Shown piece after piece: positions 1 through 10,300 of a stretch of DNA of 64,000 nucleotides. Both the position numbers and the translations under genes were made by a program. Positions within the stretch are counted from its first letter, which is position 1. Each line of letters opens with the position of its first letter. The DNA comes from Vibrio campbellii CAIM 519 = NBRC 15631 = ATCC 25920 (GTDB lineage Bacteria; Pseudomonadota; Gammaproteobacteria; Enterobacterales; Vibrionaceae): positions 2,232,001-2,296,000 of the forward strand of contig NZ_CP015863.1 in assembly GCF_002163755.1 (NCBI RefSeq), written 5' to 3'. The notes below the pieces were generated by a model. It saw only the letters and a program-made list of their open reading frames with translations. It was not told where the DNA came from and did not search any database.

Positions 1-223
1 CGCCTAATGCGATGATTCCGTAGTTTATTCGAACTATTGAAAGTTGCAAGGGGGTCCTTGCTGGTCAAACCACAAAATTAGCGAATTTAACCGAATTTCA
101 ATACATTTTTGACTTAAATCATGCACAAATGTTGCGCATGAGCATGACAACTTAATGACAGTTAACAGCAACTATAGGCTATTTTTCACAAAGTAAAGTA
201 GCTTATTTTGCACGAACTGTGCA
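1..223. other. fabG downstream spacer, no gene seen
   Basis: I see no open frame of note here. It lies downstream of fabG on the minus strand. In Vibrio the acyl carrier protein gene acpP normally follows fabG, so this spacer probably carries the acpP promoter, with acpP itself just outside the window (inference). Confidence 0.4.
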
Positions 224-958
224 TTAAACCATGTACATGCCACCATTTACATGCAAAGTTTCACCAGTAATGTAAGCAGCCTCAGGTGAAGCTAGGAATA
301 CAACTGCTGATGCAATTTCACGTGGGTCACCTAGACGACCTGCCGGCACGTTCGACAACGTTGCTGCACGTTGGTCATCATTTAGCGCCTTAGTCATGTC
401 AGTTTCGATGAAACCAGGAGCCACTGTGTTAACCGTTACGCCACGAGAAGCGACTTCACGAGCCATTGATTTAGTGAAACCAATTACGCCTGCTTTCGCT
501 GCTGCATAGTTCGTTTGACCAGCGTTACCCATAGTACCAACAACAGAACCGACGTTGATGATGCGACCTGCGCGTTTTTTCATCATACCGCGCAGAACCG
601 CTTTAGACATGCGGTAGATTGGCGTTAGGTTTGTGTTGATGATGTCGTTCCACTCGTCATCTTTCATACGCATTAGTAGGTTATCGCGAGTGATACCTGC
701 GTTGTTAACAAGAATATCGATTGCACCGAACTCATCGTTGATGGTTTTTAGGGTTGCTTCGATAGACTCAACGTCAGTTACGTTAAGTGCTAGACCTTTA
801 CCGTTTTCACCTAGGTATTCGCTGATAGCCGCTGCGCCACCTTCAGAAGTCGCAGTACCAATTACCGTTGCACCGCGCTCAACAAGAAGCTCAGCAATCG
901 CACGACCAATGCCACGGCTCGCGCCTGTCACTAGAGCGATCTTACCTTCTAGATTCAT
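224..958 (-). CDS. fabG: 3-oxoacyl-[acyl-carrier-protein] reductase FabG
   Basis: NADPH-dependent reductase of type II fatty-acid synthesis that reduces 3-oxoacyl-ACP to 3-hydroxyacyl-ACP in the cytoplasm. The 244-residue product is a full-length short-chain dehydrogenase: the N-terminal nucleotide-binding motif TGASRGIG, the NNAG motif, the catalytic Ser in NVGSVVG, and the YAAAKAG segment with the Tyr-x3-Lys pair are all visible. Two adjacent ATG codons occur; I chose the second (MNLEGK), which matches the usual family start. It is the last gene of the rpmF-plsX-fabH-fabD-fabG series on the minus strand, about 35 bases after fabD, so it is probably co-transcribed. Nothing odd. Confidence 0.97.
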   Translation of the reverse strand: MNLEGKIALVTGASRGIGRAIAELLVERGATVIGTATSEGGAAAISEYLGENGKGLALNVTDVESIEATLKTINDEFGAIDILVNNAGITRDNLLMRMKDDEWNDIINTNLTPIYRMSKAVLRGMMKKRAGRIINVGSVVGTMGNAGQTNYAAAKAGVIGFTKSMAREVASRGVTVNTVAPGFIETDMTKALNDDQRAATLSNVPAGRLGDPREIASAVVFLASPEAAYITGETLHVNGGMYMV

Positions 959-992
959 CATGTTGTGTTTTCCTTTTCTTATCGTGAACGAA

Positions 993-1916
993 TTACTTAG
1001 CGGCTTCTAGCGACGCTACGTCGTTAACAGCTGCTGCGCTTAGTGTTTTCACGATACGTTTAGTCAGACCTGTCAGTACTTTGCCAGGGCCAAGCTCAAG
1101 AAGATTTTCTACGCCTTGCTCGCTCATTAGTTGCACGCTCTCAGTCCAACGAACTGGGCTGTGAAGTTGACGAACAAGTGCGTCTTTGATTTTTGCAGGA
1201 TCCGTTTCTGCTGCCACATCAACGTTGTTGATAACAGGAAGTTGTGGTGCGTTGAACTCGATAGATTCTAGCGCAACCGCTAGTTTCTCTGCTGCTGGTT
1301 TCATTAGTGCACAGTGTGAAGGCACTGAAACAGGAAGAGGAAGTGCACGTTTTGCACCCGCTTCTTTACATAGTGCGCCCGCGCGCTCTACTGCGTCTTT
1401 GCTACCTGCGATAACAACTTGGCCAGGTGAGTTGAAGTTTACTGGAGAAACGACTTCACCTTGTGCTGCTTCTTCACAAGCTTTTGCAATCGCTTCATCA
1501 TTTAGACCGATGATCGCGTACATTGCGCCAGTACCTGCTGGTACGGCTTCTTGCATAAGTTGACCACGTAGCTCAACCAGCTTGATTGCTTCTTTAAAGT
1601 CAATCACGCCAGCACATACTAGTGCTGAGTACTCACCTAGGCTGTGACCCGCTAGGTTTGCTGGTTGCTCAAGACCAAGCTCTTGCCATACGCGCCAGAT
1701 AGCAACAGATGAAGCTAGCAATGCAGGCTGTGTACGGAAAGTTTGGTTTAGATCTTCTGCAGGTCCATTTTGAACAAGCGCCCATAGGTCGTAACCTAGT
1801 GCGTCAGATGCTTCTGCAAATGTTTGTTTTACTACGTCATATTGTTCGCCTAGATCAGCAAGCATACCTACAGCTTGTGAACCTTGGCCTGGAAATACGA
1901 TAGCAAACTTGCTCAT
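993..1916 (-). CDS. fabD: malonyl CoA-acyl carrier protein transacylase FabD
   Basis: Transfers the malonyl group from malonyl-CoA to ACP, supplying the extender unit for fatty-acid elongation. The frame opens further upstream, but MSKFAIVFPGQGSQ is the family's normal beginning and follows a purine-rich AAGGAAA Shine-Dalgarno, so I place the start at 1916 (307 residues). The serine nucleophile lies in GHSLGEY, and the catalytic His region SVPSHCALM is present. It lies between fabH and fabG on the same strand with short gaps, as in other gammaproteobacterial fab operons. Confidence 0.97.
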   Translation of the reverse strand: MSKFAIVFPGQGSQAVGMLADLGEQYDVVKQTFAEASDALGYDLWALVQNGPAEDLNQTFRTQPALLASSVAIWRVWQELGLEQPANLAGHSLGEYSALVCAGVIDFKEAIKLVELRGQLMQEAVPAGTGAMYAIIGLNDEAIAKACEEAAQGEVVSPVNFNSPGQVVIAGSKDAVERAGALCKEAGAKRALPLPVSVPSHCALMKPAAEKLAVALESIEFNAPQLPVINNVDVAAETDPAKIKDALVRQLHSPVRWTESVQLMSEQGVENLLELGPGKVLTGLTKRIVKTLSAAAVNDVASLEAAK

Positions 1917-1992
1917 GTTGTTTTCCTTTAAGCAAAGTAAAAAGAAATAAGATGCACCGTAGCGCATCTTAAATTTTGAATTCTTGTGAAAC

Positions 1993-2943
1993 TTAGAATT
2001 TCACCAGAGCTGAGCCCCAAGTGAATCCGCCGCCAAACGCTTCAAGAAGCAGAGTTTGACCACGCTTAATACGACCATCACGTACCGCTTCATCTAGTGC
2101 TGTTGGCACAGTTGCTGCTGATGTGTTGCCGTGTTTATCAAGTGTAATCACGACTTGGTCTAGTGACATCGAAAGTTTCTTCGCTGTCGCTGAGATAATT
2201 CGGTAGTTCGCTTGATGCGGCACTAGCCAGTCTAGTTCAGACTTGTGCATGTCGTTCGCTTCAAGCGTGTCTTTCACTAGCTTAGATAGCTGAGTTACTG
2301 CCACTTTGAATACTTCGTTACCTGCCATATGCAGCCACTTGTCGGCATCTTTGCCGCGCTCTGGCACAGGTAAGCTCAACAGATCGCCAAATTGGCCGTC
2401 TGAGTATACGTGTGTAGAGATGATGCCTGGCTCTTCGCTCGCACCAATCACTACTGCTCCAGCCGCATCACCAAATAGGATGATGGTTGAACGGTCCGTT
2501 GGATCACACGTTTTAGACAATGCGTCTGCGCCAATCACGAGTACGTTTTTACACATACCTGATTTGATGTGCTGATCAGCAACAGACAATGCGTATACAA
2601 AGCCTGAACAAGCAGCGGCTAAGTCGAATGCAGGACAACCTTTAATGCCAAGCTTTCCTTGCACCTGACACGCAGATGAAGGGAAAGTATGGCTGCTGCT
2701 CGTGGTAGCAACGATAATTAGGTCGATATCATTTTTATCAATGCCGGCCATATCGATAGCGTTTTCAGCTGCGTAGAATGCCATGTCCGCAACAGTTTCA
2801 TCTTCTGCTGCAATTCGACGCTCTTTAATACCCGTGCGAGCAACGATCCACTCATCACTTGTATCTACCATTTTCTCTAGGTCTGCGTTAGTACGCACCT
2901 GAGATGGCAGGTAGCTGCCAGTACCTAAAATTTTGCTATACAT
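1993..2943 (-). CDS. fabH: 3-oxoacyl-[acyl-carrier-protein] synthase III FabH
   Basis: Starts fatty-acid synthesis by condensing acetyl-CoA with malonyl-ACP. The 316-residue product has the thiolase-fold active site: Cys in AACSGFVYA, His in VPHQANYRI, and Asn in GNTSAAT. The start MYSKILGTGSYLP is the family norm. plsX stops only five bases upstream, so translational coupling with plsX is likely. The gene is intact and typical. Confidence 0.97.
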   Translation of the reverse strand: MYSKILGTGSYLPSQVRTNADLEKMVDTSDEWIVARTGIKERRIAAEDETVADMAFYAAENAIDMAGIDKNDIDLIIVATTSSSHTFPSSACQVQGKLGIKGCPAFDLAAACSGFVYALSVADQHIKSGMCKNVLVIGADALSKTCDPTDRSTIILFGDAAGAVVIGASEEPGIISTHVYSDGQFGDLLSLPVPERGKDADKWLHMAGNEVFKVAVTQLSKLVKDTLEANDMHKSELDWLVPHQANYRIISATAKKLSMSLDQVVITLDKHGNTSAATVPTALDEAVRDGRIKRGQTLLLEAFGGGFTWGSALVKF

Positions 2944-2948
2944 GAAGA

Positions 2949-3974
2949 CTAATAATGCCTCTCGAGTAAAACCGCTTCCAAACGATCGCTAATACGGCTT
3001 GGTACTTGTCGTTTGACCTCGTGTACTGCCTCGCCAAGTGCATTGACAATCGCAGATACATCCGCACTTCCATGGCTTTTTATGACAATGCCGCGCAATC
3101 CTAGCAAACTTGCGCCGTTATACTGGTCGGGGTTCAGTGTTTTTAGTTCATTAAATAGCCGAGAAAACAACTTTCTAGCAATCCAACCCTTTATCGTCGA
3201 TGTCATCATGCTGGTTTTTAATTTTTCGATAAAGAGTTGCGCTGTTCCCTCGCTGGCTTTTAAGCATACGTTACCGACAAAGCCATCACAAACGATGACA
3301 TCGGCCACGTCATGCAAAATTTGATTACCTTCAATATAACCGACAAAATTGATTGCGTCGGTTTGAGAAAGCATTTCTGCACAGCGTTTGACTAAATCAT
3401 TACCTTTAATTTCTTCTGCGCCGATATTTAGCACAGCAACACGAGGAGGTCGACCTAGGTGTTCTTCTGCTAATGCACTGCCCATCACAGCAAACTGGAA
3501 CAACGAGTCAGCATCGCACGACACGTTTGCACCAAGATCTAACATCCAAGTACGTTTACCACTGATGGTCGGTAAGGCGGAAACTAAAGCAGGACGCTCA
3601 ATACCAGGAAGCAACTTAAGAACAAATCGTGAGAGCGCCATCAAGGCTCCGGTGTTACCACCGCTCACACAAGCATCTGCTTCGTTGTCAGAAACTAGAT
3701 CAATGGCCATACGCATGGAGCTATTTTGGCTATTGCGTAATGCTAAAGAGGGCTTTTCTGAATTGGATATCACTTTCTCGCTGTAAAGAATGCTCAAACG
3801 AGAACTGGTAGAGGTACCTAGTTGAGATAATTGAGACGTGATCAGGGATTGATCACCTATAAGAATCACTTTTAGCTCTGGGAAATGAGACAGTGCCTGC
3901 ACGGCGGCAGGCACTGTTACGCGTGGACCGAAATCCCCGCCCATTGCATCAAGTGCAACGGTAATACTTTGCAA
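2949..3974 (-). CDS. plsX: phosphate acyltransferase PlsX
   Basis: Makes acyl-phosphate from acyl-ACP and phosphate, feeding PlsY in phospholipid synthesis; peripheral membrane enzyme. The ALDAMGGDFGP signature lies at the N-terminus, with NIGAEEIKGN and GFVGNVCLK further on. The frame opens at an ATG at 4010 inside the end of rpmF, but the family usually starts right before the ALDAMGG motif. A TTG at 3974 has TAAGG about seven bases upstream and would give MQSITVALDAMGG, so I prefer it; the ATG at 4010 remains possible. On the TTG model the gap to rpmF is about ten bases. Confidence 0.9.
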   Translation of the reverse strand: MQSITVALDAMGGDFGPRVTVPAAVQALSHFPELKVILIGDQSLITSQLSQLGTSTSSRLSILYSEKVISNSEKPSLALRNSQNSSMRMAIDLVSDNEADACVSGGNTGALMALSRFVLKLLPGIERPALVSALPTISGKRTWMLDLGANVSCDADSLFQFAVMGSALAEEHLGRPPRVAVLNIGAEEIKGNDLVKRCAEMLSQTDAINFVGYIEGNQILHDVADVIVCDGFVGNVCLKASEGTAQLFIEKLKTSMMTSTIKGWIARKLFSRLFNELKTLNPDQYNGASLLGLRGIVIKSHGSADVSAIVNALGEAVHEVKRQVPSRISDRLEAVLLERHY

Positions 3975-3984
3975 AGGTTCAACC

Positions 3985-4155
3985 TTACTTGTTGATAACC
4001 TTTTGACCACGGTAGTAACCTTCAGCAGTTACGTTGTGGCGTAGGTGAGTTTCACCAGAAGTCGCGTCTACAGATAGTGCAGCTGTAGTTAGCGCATCGT
4101 GTGAACGACGCATACCGCGCTTAGAACGAGTTTTACGGTTTTTCTGTACGGCCAT
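3985..4155 (-). CDS. rpmF: 50S ribosomal protein L32
   Basis: Ribosomal protein L32 of the large subunit. The 56-residue product begins MAVQKNRKTRSKRGMRRSHD, the standard L32 start rich in Lys and Arg, and ends KVINK. Length fits the family (about 56-57). It lies between yceD and plsX, the conserved gammaproteobacterial order that links ribosome and lipid synthesis genes in one transcript. The first residues after Met match the usual processed form. Confidence 0.96.
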   Translation of the reverse strand: MAVQKNRKTRSKRGMRRSHDALTTAALSVDATSGETHLRHNVTAEGYYRGQKVINK

Positions 4156-4214
4156 TGACCCTACTCCTATACTATTGGGTTAAAAACCTAAAGAAGAAGC
4201 GGCTACCACACCAG

Positions 4215-4739
4215 TTACTTTTTCAGATTTTTCAAAACGTCGAATGGATTCGGTTTTTCTTCCTCAATTTCTTCAGGAATCTCACCAAAAACCATGTTAT
4301 TTGAGTCAACGCTACAATCCGCATCATCGTGCATTGCGATTTGAGGTAATGTTAAGATGAACTCGTCTTCAACCAGTTGTATAAGGTCTAATTCACCGTA
4401 CTCATTTAGATCTACCAAATCATAAATTTCTGGTGCTTCCTCTTCCGTCTTCTCACCGTAGTAAGGAGTGTAAAGGAATTCAACTTCACACATATGTGTG
4501 AATACCTCGTTACAACGCTGACACTCTAAATCGACTTCGATGTTAGCTTTACCAGAGATAACAACAAGTCGCTGTTCATCAATATCAAATGACAATGAGA
4601 CTTCTGCGTCGCGTTTTACGCCTTCAGTTGTTTCCGCTAAGCGCTTGAAAAGACTAGCTTGGATGATGCCATCGTAATCTAATCGTTTCTGTGCGGACTT
4701 CGCCGGATCAACCGTTCGCGGTATTTTTACCTTTTGCAT
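4215..4739 (-). CDS. yceD: 23S rRNA accumulation protein YceD (DUF177)
   Basis: A 174-residue DUF177 protein. In E. coli YceD supports 23S rRNA accumulation. The DUF177 hallmark CQRC (within VDLECQRCNE) is visible, followed by an acidic region and the terminal NPFDVLKNLKK block that is typical of the family. It precedes rpmF by about 60 bases on the same strand, the conserved neighbourhood. The start MQKVKIPRTVDP is the normal one. Confidence 0.93.
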   Translation of the reverse strand: MQKVKIPRTVDPAKSAQKRLDYDGIIQASLFKRLAETTEGVKRDAEVSLSFDIDEQRLVVISGKANIEVDLECQRCNEVFTHMCEVEFLYTPYYGEKTEEEAPEIYDLVDLNEYGELDLIQLVEDEFILTLPQIAMHDDADCSVDSNNMVFGEIPEEIEEEKPNPFDVLKNLKK

Positions 4740-4888
4740 AGGGCGCGAATATTATCTTCCAAATCAAAATTAGTCAAAGAAAAAGGCAAAAAAGTTGTAC
4801 TTTTTTACGCTTAACGTACAGAGCATTAGCCAGAATCGATTTTGATCGATTATCCTATCGGAAATGCTTTTGCGAATTGTAATTCAAA

Positions 4889-5470
4889 ATGAAAAATTAC
4901 CAACTGGTTTTAGCCTCAACCTCCCCTTTTCGTAAACAACTGCTGGAAAAACTAGCAGTACCTTTTACTTGCTTATCACCAGACTGTGACGAGACTCCTT
5001 TACCCAATGAAACCCCTTTAGAACTGGTTCAAAGGCTCGCGATGGGAAAAGCGACTTCTTGCCACGCAACTCAGGACAGTTTGGTCATTGGCAGTGACCA
5101 AGTTTGTGTCATCGATGGCCAAATTGTCGGTAAGCCACTAAATCGAGAAAACTCGATCACACAGTTATTAGCTCAAAGCGGTAAAACCATCACTTTTTAT
5201 ACCGGGCTTGCGGTACATAACACCGCGACAAATCATACTGAAGTCGGCTTCGATACCTTTGAAGTGCATTTTAGGGATTTGACTCGCGAACAAATCGAGC
5301 GTTACGTAGACAGAGAGGAACCGTTTTATTGCGCCGGCAGTTTTAAGAGCGAGGGAATGGGCATTTGCCTGTTTAACAAGTTAGTCGGTAAAGATCCGAA
5401 TACGCTAGTCGGGCTGCCACTGATTGATTTGATCGACATGCTGCAAAAACAAGGATTAGAGGTTTTGTAG
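4889..5470 (+). CDS. maf: Maf/YceF-type nucleotide pyrophosphatase
   Basis: Cytoplasmic Maf-family pyrophosphatase; the YceF branch hydrolyses 7-methyl-GTP and related modified nucleotides. The 193-residue protein begins with the Maf signature LASTSPFRKQLLE, followed by the SPDCDETP and GSDQVC motifs and the late CAGSFKSEG segment. It is divergent from yceD, its usual neighbour. Its stop codon is immediately followed, with no spacer, by a 7-bp tandem repeat array, so copy-number changes in the array would not alter the protein. The YceF assignment over the other Maf subfamilies rests mainly on context. Confidence 0.93.
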   Translation: MKNYQLVLASTSPFRKQLLEKLAVPFTCLSPDCDETPLPNETPLELVQRLAMGKATSCHATQDSLVIGSDQVCVIDGQIVGKPLNRENSITQLLAQSGKTITFYTGLAVHNTATNHTEVGFDTFEVHFRDLTREQIERYVDREEPFYCAGSFKSEGMGICLFNKLVGKDPNTLVGLPLIDLIDMLQKQGLEVL

Positions 5471-5526
5471 GGAATCGGGAATCGGGAATCGGGAATCGGG
5501 AATCGGGAATCGGGAATCGGGAATCG
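5471..5526. repeat. tandem repeat, 8 copies of a 7-bp unit
   Basis: Eight perfect head-to-tail copies of GGAATCG fill 56 bases, starting at the base after the maf stop codon. The array is perfect, so it is probably recent or variable in length. The reverse strand read as protein would give a FPIPDSR-type repeat, but there is no reason to think it is translated. Confidence 0.97.
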
Positions 5527-5736
5527 GCGATATTTTGCTTTTCTGGGAACAGATTCTGTCAACTCCCGTTAGAACTTAGTTTCTTTTAATTGCCTTCCAA
5601 CGGAGCACTTCCGAGTATAGGAGCGCTGCACTCCGCACGCCCTTGTGGTCAAACTCGACGATCAAAAAAGCCGATGTATTAACACCGGCTTTTACATAGC
5701 TTTTTGCAGCCCCGAAGGATGTAGATACTCTCGCCT

Positions 5737-6681
5737 CTACTTCTTACGTAGACCTACCAACACTTTTTCAAGCTTAGCTTCCATCGGCGCGTTGATCTCC
5801 ATCCACTCATAATTCGATGGGTGCTGGAACTTGATGTTCGCCGCATGAAGGAACAAACGGTCCAAACCAACTTGGCCAGTATAAGCATCAAAGCGGCGGT
5901 CACCGTAACGATCATCCCACGCGATTGGATGACCCGTGTATTGAGTATGCACACGAATCTGGTGAGTACGGCCAGTAATCGGGCTTGCTTGAATCAACGT
6001 CGCCTGCTCAAACCTTTCCAAAACCTTGAAACGCGTTTCTGACGGTTTACCATTTGGGTTCACACGTACGATACTGTTTACTTCATTTTTGAGTAGCGGC
6101 GCATTAACGACTTTGCAGCTGTTTTTCCACTCACCCATGACAAGCGCGAAGTAGAACTTCTTCACTGTCTTTTCACGGAATTGGGCTTGCAGATGACGCA
6201 ATGCCGAACGCTTCTTAGCAACTAACAAAATGCCGGAAGTGTCACGGTCAATACGATGAACCAGTTCTAAGAAGCGTGCCTGTGGGCGTAATGCTCGAAG
6301 TGCTTCAATCGCGCCAAACTTCAAACCACTGCCACCATGTACTGCTGTACCAGATGGTTTATTTAGCACCAACATATGGTCATCTTCAAAAATGATCATA
6401 TGTTCTAGTTCTGCCACTTTATTTAACTTAGTACTCGGTGCGACATCGTCTTCTTTCTTCTCGACCGTTACCGGAGGGATACGTACGAGGTCGCCTGCCT
6501 TAAGTTTGTACTCGGCTTTAATACGTTTTTTATTAACGCGCACTTCACCCTTACGCACGATTCGGTAAATCATGCTTTTGGGAATGTCTTTTAATTGGTT
6601 ACGCAGAAAGTTATCAATGCGTTGACCCGCCATGTCTTCGTCGATATCAACGAACTGGACTTTTGTTCTTATTTCGCTCAT
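5737..6681 (-). CDS. rluC: 23S rRNA pseudouridine synthase RluC
   Basis: Converts specific uridines of 23S rRNA to pseudouridine (positions 955, 2504 and 2580 in E. coli numbering). The frame is open for 42 codons upstream, but MSEIRTKVQFVDID is the family start and I place it at 6681 (314 residues). Order: N-terminal S4 RNA-binding domain (about residues 15-80) and the RluA-type catalytic domain with HRIDRDTSGILLVAKK, which holds the catalytic Asp. It is divergent from rne, the classic rluC/rne arrangement. Confidence 0.95.
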   Translation of the reverse strand: MSEIRTKVQFVDIDEDMAGQRIDNFLRNQLKDIPKSMIYRIVRKGEVRVNKKRIKAEYKLKAGDLVRIPPVTVEKKEDDVAPSTKLNKVAELEHMIIFEDDHMLVLNKPSGTAVHGGSGLKFGAIEALRALRPQARFLELVHRIDRDTSGILLVAKKRSALRHLQAQFREKTVKKFYFALVMGEWKNSCKVVNAPLLKNEVNSIVRVNPNGKPSETRFKVLERFEQATLIQASPITGRTHQIRVHTQYTGHPIAWDDRYGDRRFDAYTGQVGLDRLFLHAANIKFQHPSNYEWMEINAPMEAKLEKVLVGLRKK

Positions 6682-7317
6682 GGGCGGTATTGTAAACCCA
6701 AATCTGTACGACTTCACATTATTCTTGCCGCAAAAGAAACACTTGTTGCCGTTCATCGAGCTGAAACACGCCAAGCTTTTGTTTAAATTATTAAAACTCT
6801 CTATCAACTTCTCGATTTAATTTGCGTCTTTCTCAGTTTGCGAGACTCAACTGCTTATGAAACAGCCAGTTATAAATTACAAAAATTGAATTTAGCGCCA
6901 AATTTTCCATCGTTTACGTTAAAGCAGATTGCTGATATCCACCTGCGCTGCTATAGTTCACAGCTGCTAAGGAAGGTTTGGTTACATTTTGTTCATTACC
7001 AATCATTTATCCCCAAGCAATGTGAGTAGACTGTTGAATGTCAGGTGCAGCATTGGCGTAAGACACATTGAGTTCAACACACTTGTCACTCTACTCCTCG
7101 CATATTCACGTTGAGTATCTACCGCTCCGTATAGCGGGTCACAAGTTTACGTTTCCAACGAAACCCAAAGAAGTTTGTGATGACTGAAGTGCCCTAGAGC
7201 ATCCCCTTCCAGCCGGGAGGCTGCAAAATATAGCCATGGGATCAGGCACCGTGAAAGAGTGAAAAAACAGTGGCAAGTTGCAAAGAAAGATAAAGAAAAG
7301 ACAACGAGAAATTTTCA
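6682..7317 (+). promoter_or_regulatory. rne promoter and structured 5' leader
   Basis: A 636-base spacer between divergent rluC and rne. The last 180 bases show clear secondary-structure potential: a GTGCC/GGCAC closing pair (around 7189 and 7246) encloses a CAGCC-GGGA-GGCTG hairpin near 7210. In enterobacteria the long rne leader lets RNase E cut its own mRNA (autoregulation). I infer the same here from position and structure. A 63-codon frame from 6838 lacks family features and I do not call it. Confidence 0.6.
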
Positions 7318-10300
7318 ATGAAAAGAATGTTAATCAACGCAACTCAAAAAGAAGAGTTGCGTGTCGCTCTGGTTGATGGCCAGCGACTTTTCGATCTTGA
7401 TATCGAGAGTCCAGGTCATGAATCTAAAAAAGCGAATATCTACAAAGGACGTATCACACGTATCGAACCAAGCTTAGAAGCCGCATTTGTTGACTACGGT
7501 GCTGAGCGTCACGGTTTCCTTCCTCTTAAAGAAATTGCCCGCGAATACTTCCCTGAAGGTTACACTTACCAAGGCCGTCCTAGCATTAAAGAAGTGCTAA
7601 CAGAAGGCCAAGAAGTGATCGTGCAAGTGGAAAAAGAAGAACGTGGTAGCAAGGGCGCAGCTCTAACTACTTTCATCTCTCTTGCGGGTAGCTACCTTGT
7701 TCTTATGCCTAATAACCCTCGTGCCGGCGGTATTTCTCGTCGTATCGAAGGTGATGAGCGTACACAACTTAAAGCTGCACTAAGCACTCTGGAACTGCCT
7801 CAAGGCATGGGCCTGATTGTTCGTACTGCTGGCGTTGGCAAGAGCGCAGAAGAACTAGAGTGGGATTTGAACGTACTTCTTAACCACTGGAGCGCGATTA
7901 AGGGCGCGGCAGATTCTAACCCTGCCCCATTCCTAATCCACCAGGAAAGTAACGTAATCGTTCGTGCAATCCGTGACTACCTACGTCGTGATATCGGTGA
8001 AATCCTAATCGACAGCAACACCATTTATGAGCGTGCTAAAGAGCACATCAAATTGGTTCGTCCTGATTTCATCAGCCGCGTTAAAAAATACGATGGCGAA
8101 GTACCACTGTTCAGCCACTACCAAATCGAAAGCCAAATTGAATCGGCTTTCCAACGTGAAGTGCGCTTACCATCTGGTGGTTCTATCGTAATCGACCCAA
8201 CAGAAGCACTGACTTCTATCGATATCAACTCTGCTCGCGCAACGAAAGGCGGCGATATCGAAGAAACAGCACTTAATACCAACCTAGAAGCAGCAGACGA
8301 AATCGCTCGTCAATTGCGTCTACGTGACCTTGGTGGTCTGGTTGTTATCGACTTCATCGATATGACGCCAGTACGCCACCAGCGTGAAGTTGAAAACCGT
8401 CTACGTGAAGCCGTTCGTCTAGATCGCGCCCGCGTTCAAATCGGTCGCATTTCTCGCTTCGGTCTTTTGGAAATGTCTCGTCAACGTTTGAGCCCTTCTC
8501 TAGCGGAAGCAAGCCACCATATTTGTCCTCGTTGTACGGGTACAGGTGTGGTTCGTGACAACGAGTCTCTAGCACTTTCTGTTCTTCGTCTTATTGAAGA
8601 AGAAGCGCTTAAGGACAACACAGCACAAGTACTTGCTGTGGTACCTGTGCCAATCGCGTCTTACCTTCTAAACGAAAAACGTCGCTCTGTGAACCACATT
8701 GAACGCACTCAAGAAGTGAAGATCACTGTTGTTCCTAACTCAGACATGGAAACGCCTCACTTTGAGGTTATCCGTGTTCGTGAGGGTGAAGAGTTCGACC
8801 TGCTTTCTTACCTACTTCCTAAGAAACTGGAAGCGATGAAAGAAGCAGAAGGCAAAGAGCCTGCAGAAGTTGATATTAAGCCTAAGCGCATCGAAGAGCC
8901 TGTACTGAAAGGTTTCGCAGCGCCAACGCAAACTGCACCAGCTCCTGCTGCAACGTCTAAACCTGCACCAGCTGCGAAGAAGAAAGAAGCAGCGCCACAG
9001 GAAGAAAAACCAGGCCTAATCAGCCGTCTGTTTAAAGCGCTTGGCAGTTTCCTATTTGGTGGTTCTGAAGAAGTAAAAGAAGAACCTAAGAAAGAAGAGA
9101 AGAAGCCAAACCGCGATAACAAGCGTAACAAACGTGACCGCAACGATCGTCGTCGCAACAACAACCAACGCGATAACCGCGAAGGTCGTGACAACCGCGA
9201 TAACAAACGTCGCCGTAAGCCACGTGAAGAGCAAGCGACTGAGCAAAACGAAACGCAACAGCAGCCTAATAAGCAGCAAAACCGCAACCAGAAACGTAAG
9301 CCTAGGGCTCAACAAGCTGAAAAAGCACAAGAGCCAAAAGCAAATGCGAAGGTAGCGGAAAAAGGTCTGCAACTTGCCGCTGAAGCACGCACTGGAACAG
9401 AAGCGAAGCCGGAAGAAAGCAAAGCGAAGTCAAACGCGAAAGCAGAGAAAGTGAAAGAGCGCCGTCAGCGTCGCAAACTGAACAAATCTGTACGTGTCAA
9501 AGATCAGCAAGCGGCAGAGAAAGCTGAACAGGAAGTACCTGTACAAACAGTCGTTGAAGCACCTGTTGAAAAGCCAGTTGAGGCAGCAGCAGAAGCACAA
9601 CAAGACAACAAAGCAGAATCTAAACAGCGTCGTAACCGTCGTTCACCACGTCACCTACGTGCAAGTGGCCAACGTCGTCGTCGCGGTCGCGATCGTCGCC
9701 CTAACCCATTCCGCCTACGCAAAGGTGGTGTAGCCTCTCCTGAGATGGCAATGGGTAAAGTAATGCCACGCTACATTCCAAAACCAGCGCCTAAGAAGGA
9801 AGAGCGAGTGAAGGAAGAAGCAGCGGTTGTTGCAACAGCAGTACCTGCAATCCAAGGTGGTTTTGCTTGTCCTGAAATGGCGATGGGTAAAATGATCATT
9901 CGCCGTGAGCAACCAGCAGTCGTTGAAGCGCCAGTGGTGGAACCAAAAGTTCAACAACCTGTGGAAACGAAAGTAGAAGCTCCAGTTGTAGAAACACCGG
10001 TTGCAGCAGCACCAGTAGTTGAAGCAACGGTTATCGAACAAGCTGAAACTGTAGCAGCAGAAGCGACACCAGTTGAGCCAATCGTAGAAGCACCTGTTGT
10101 TGAAACAGCTGAAACTGCAGTAGCAGAAGCGGCGCCAACTCAAGAGCCAGTAGTCGAAGTAGTAGCAGAAACTGTAGAACAAGTTACAGCGGAAGTGAAA
10201 GTAGAAACACCAGAGCCTAAAGCAGAAGTTATCAAGGTAGCGGCCAAGCCACGTGCTAGCGCACCGATGACAAAAGCGCCGGGTCCTCAAGAGCTTCGCG

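Noticed and set aside
5471..5526. CRISPR-like array
   Set aside because: The units are 7 bases with no spacers; it is a simple tandem repeat.
6838..7029. 63-codon open frame upstream of rne
   Set aside because: No Shine-Dalgarno or family features; it overlaps the probable rne promoter/leader.
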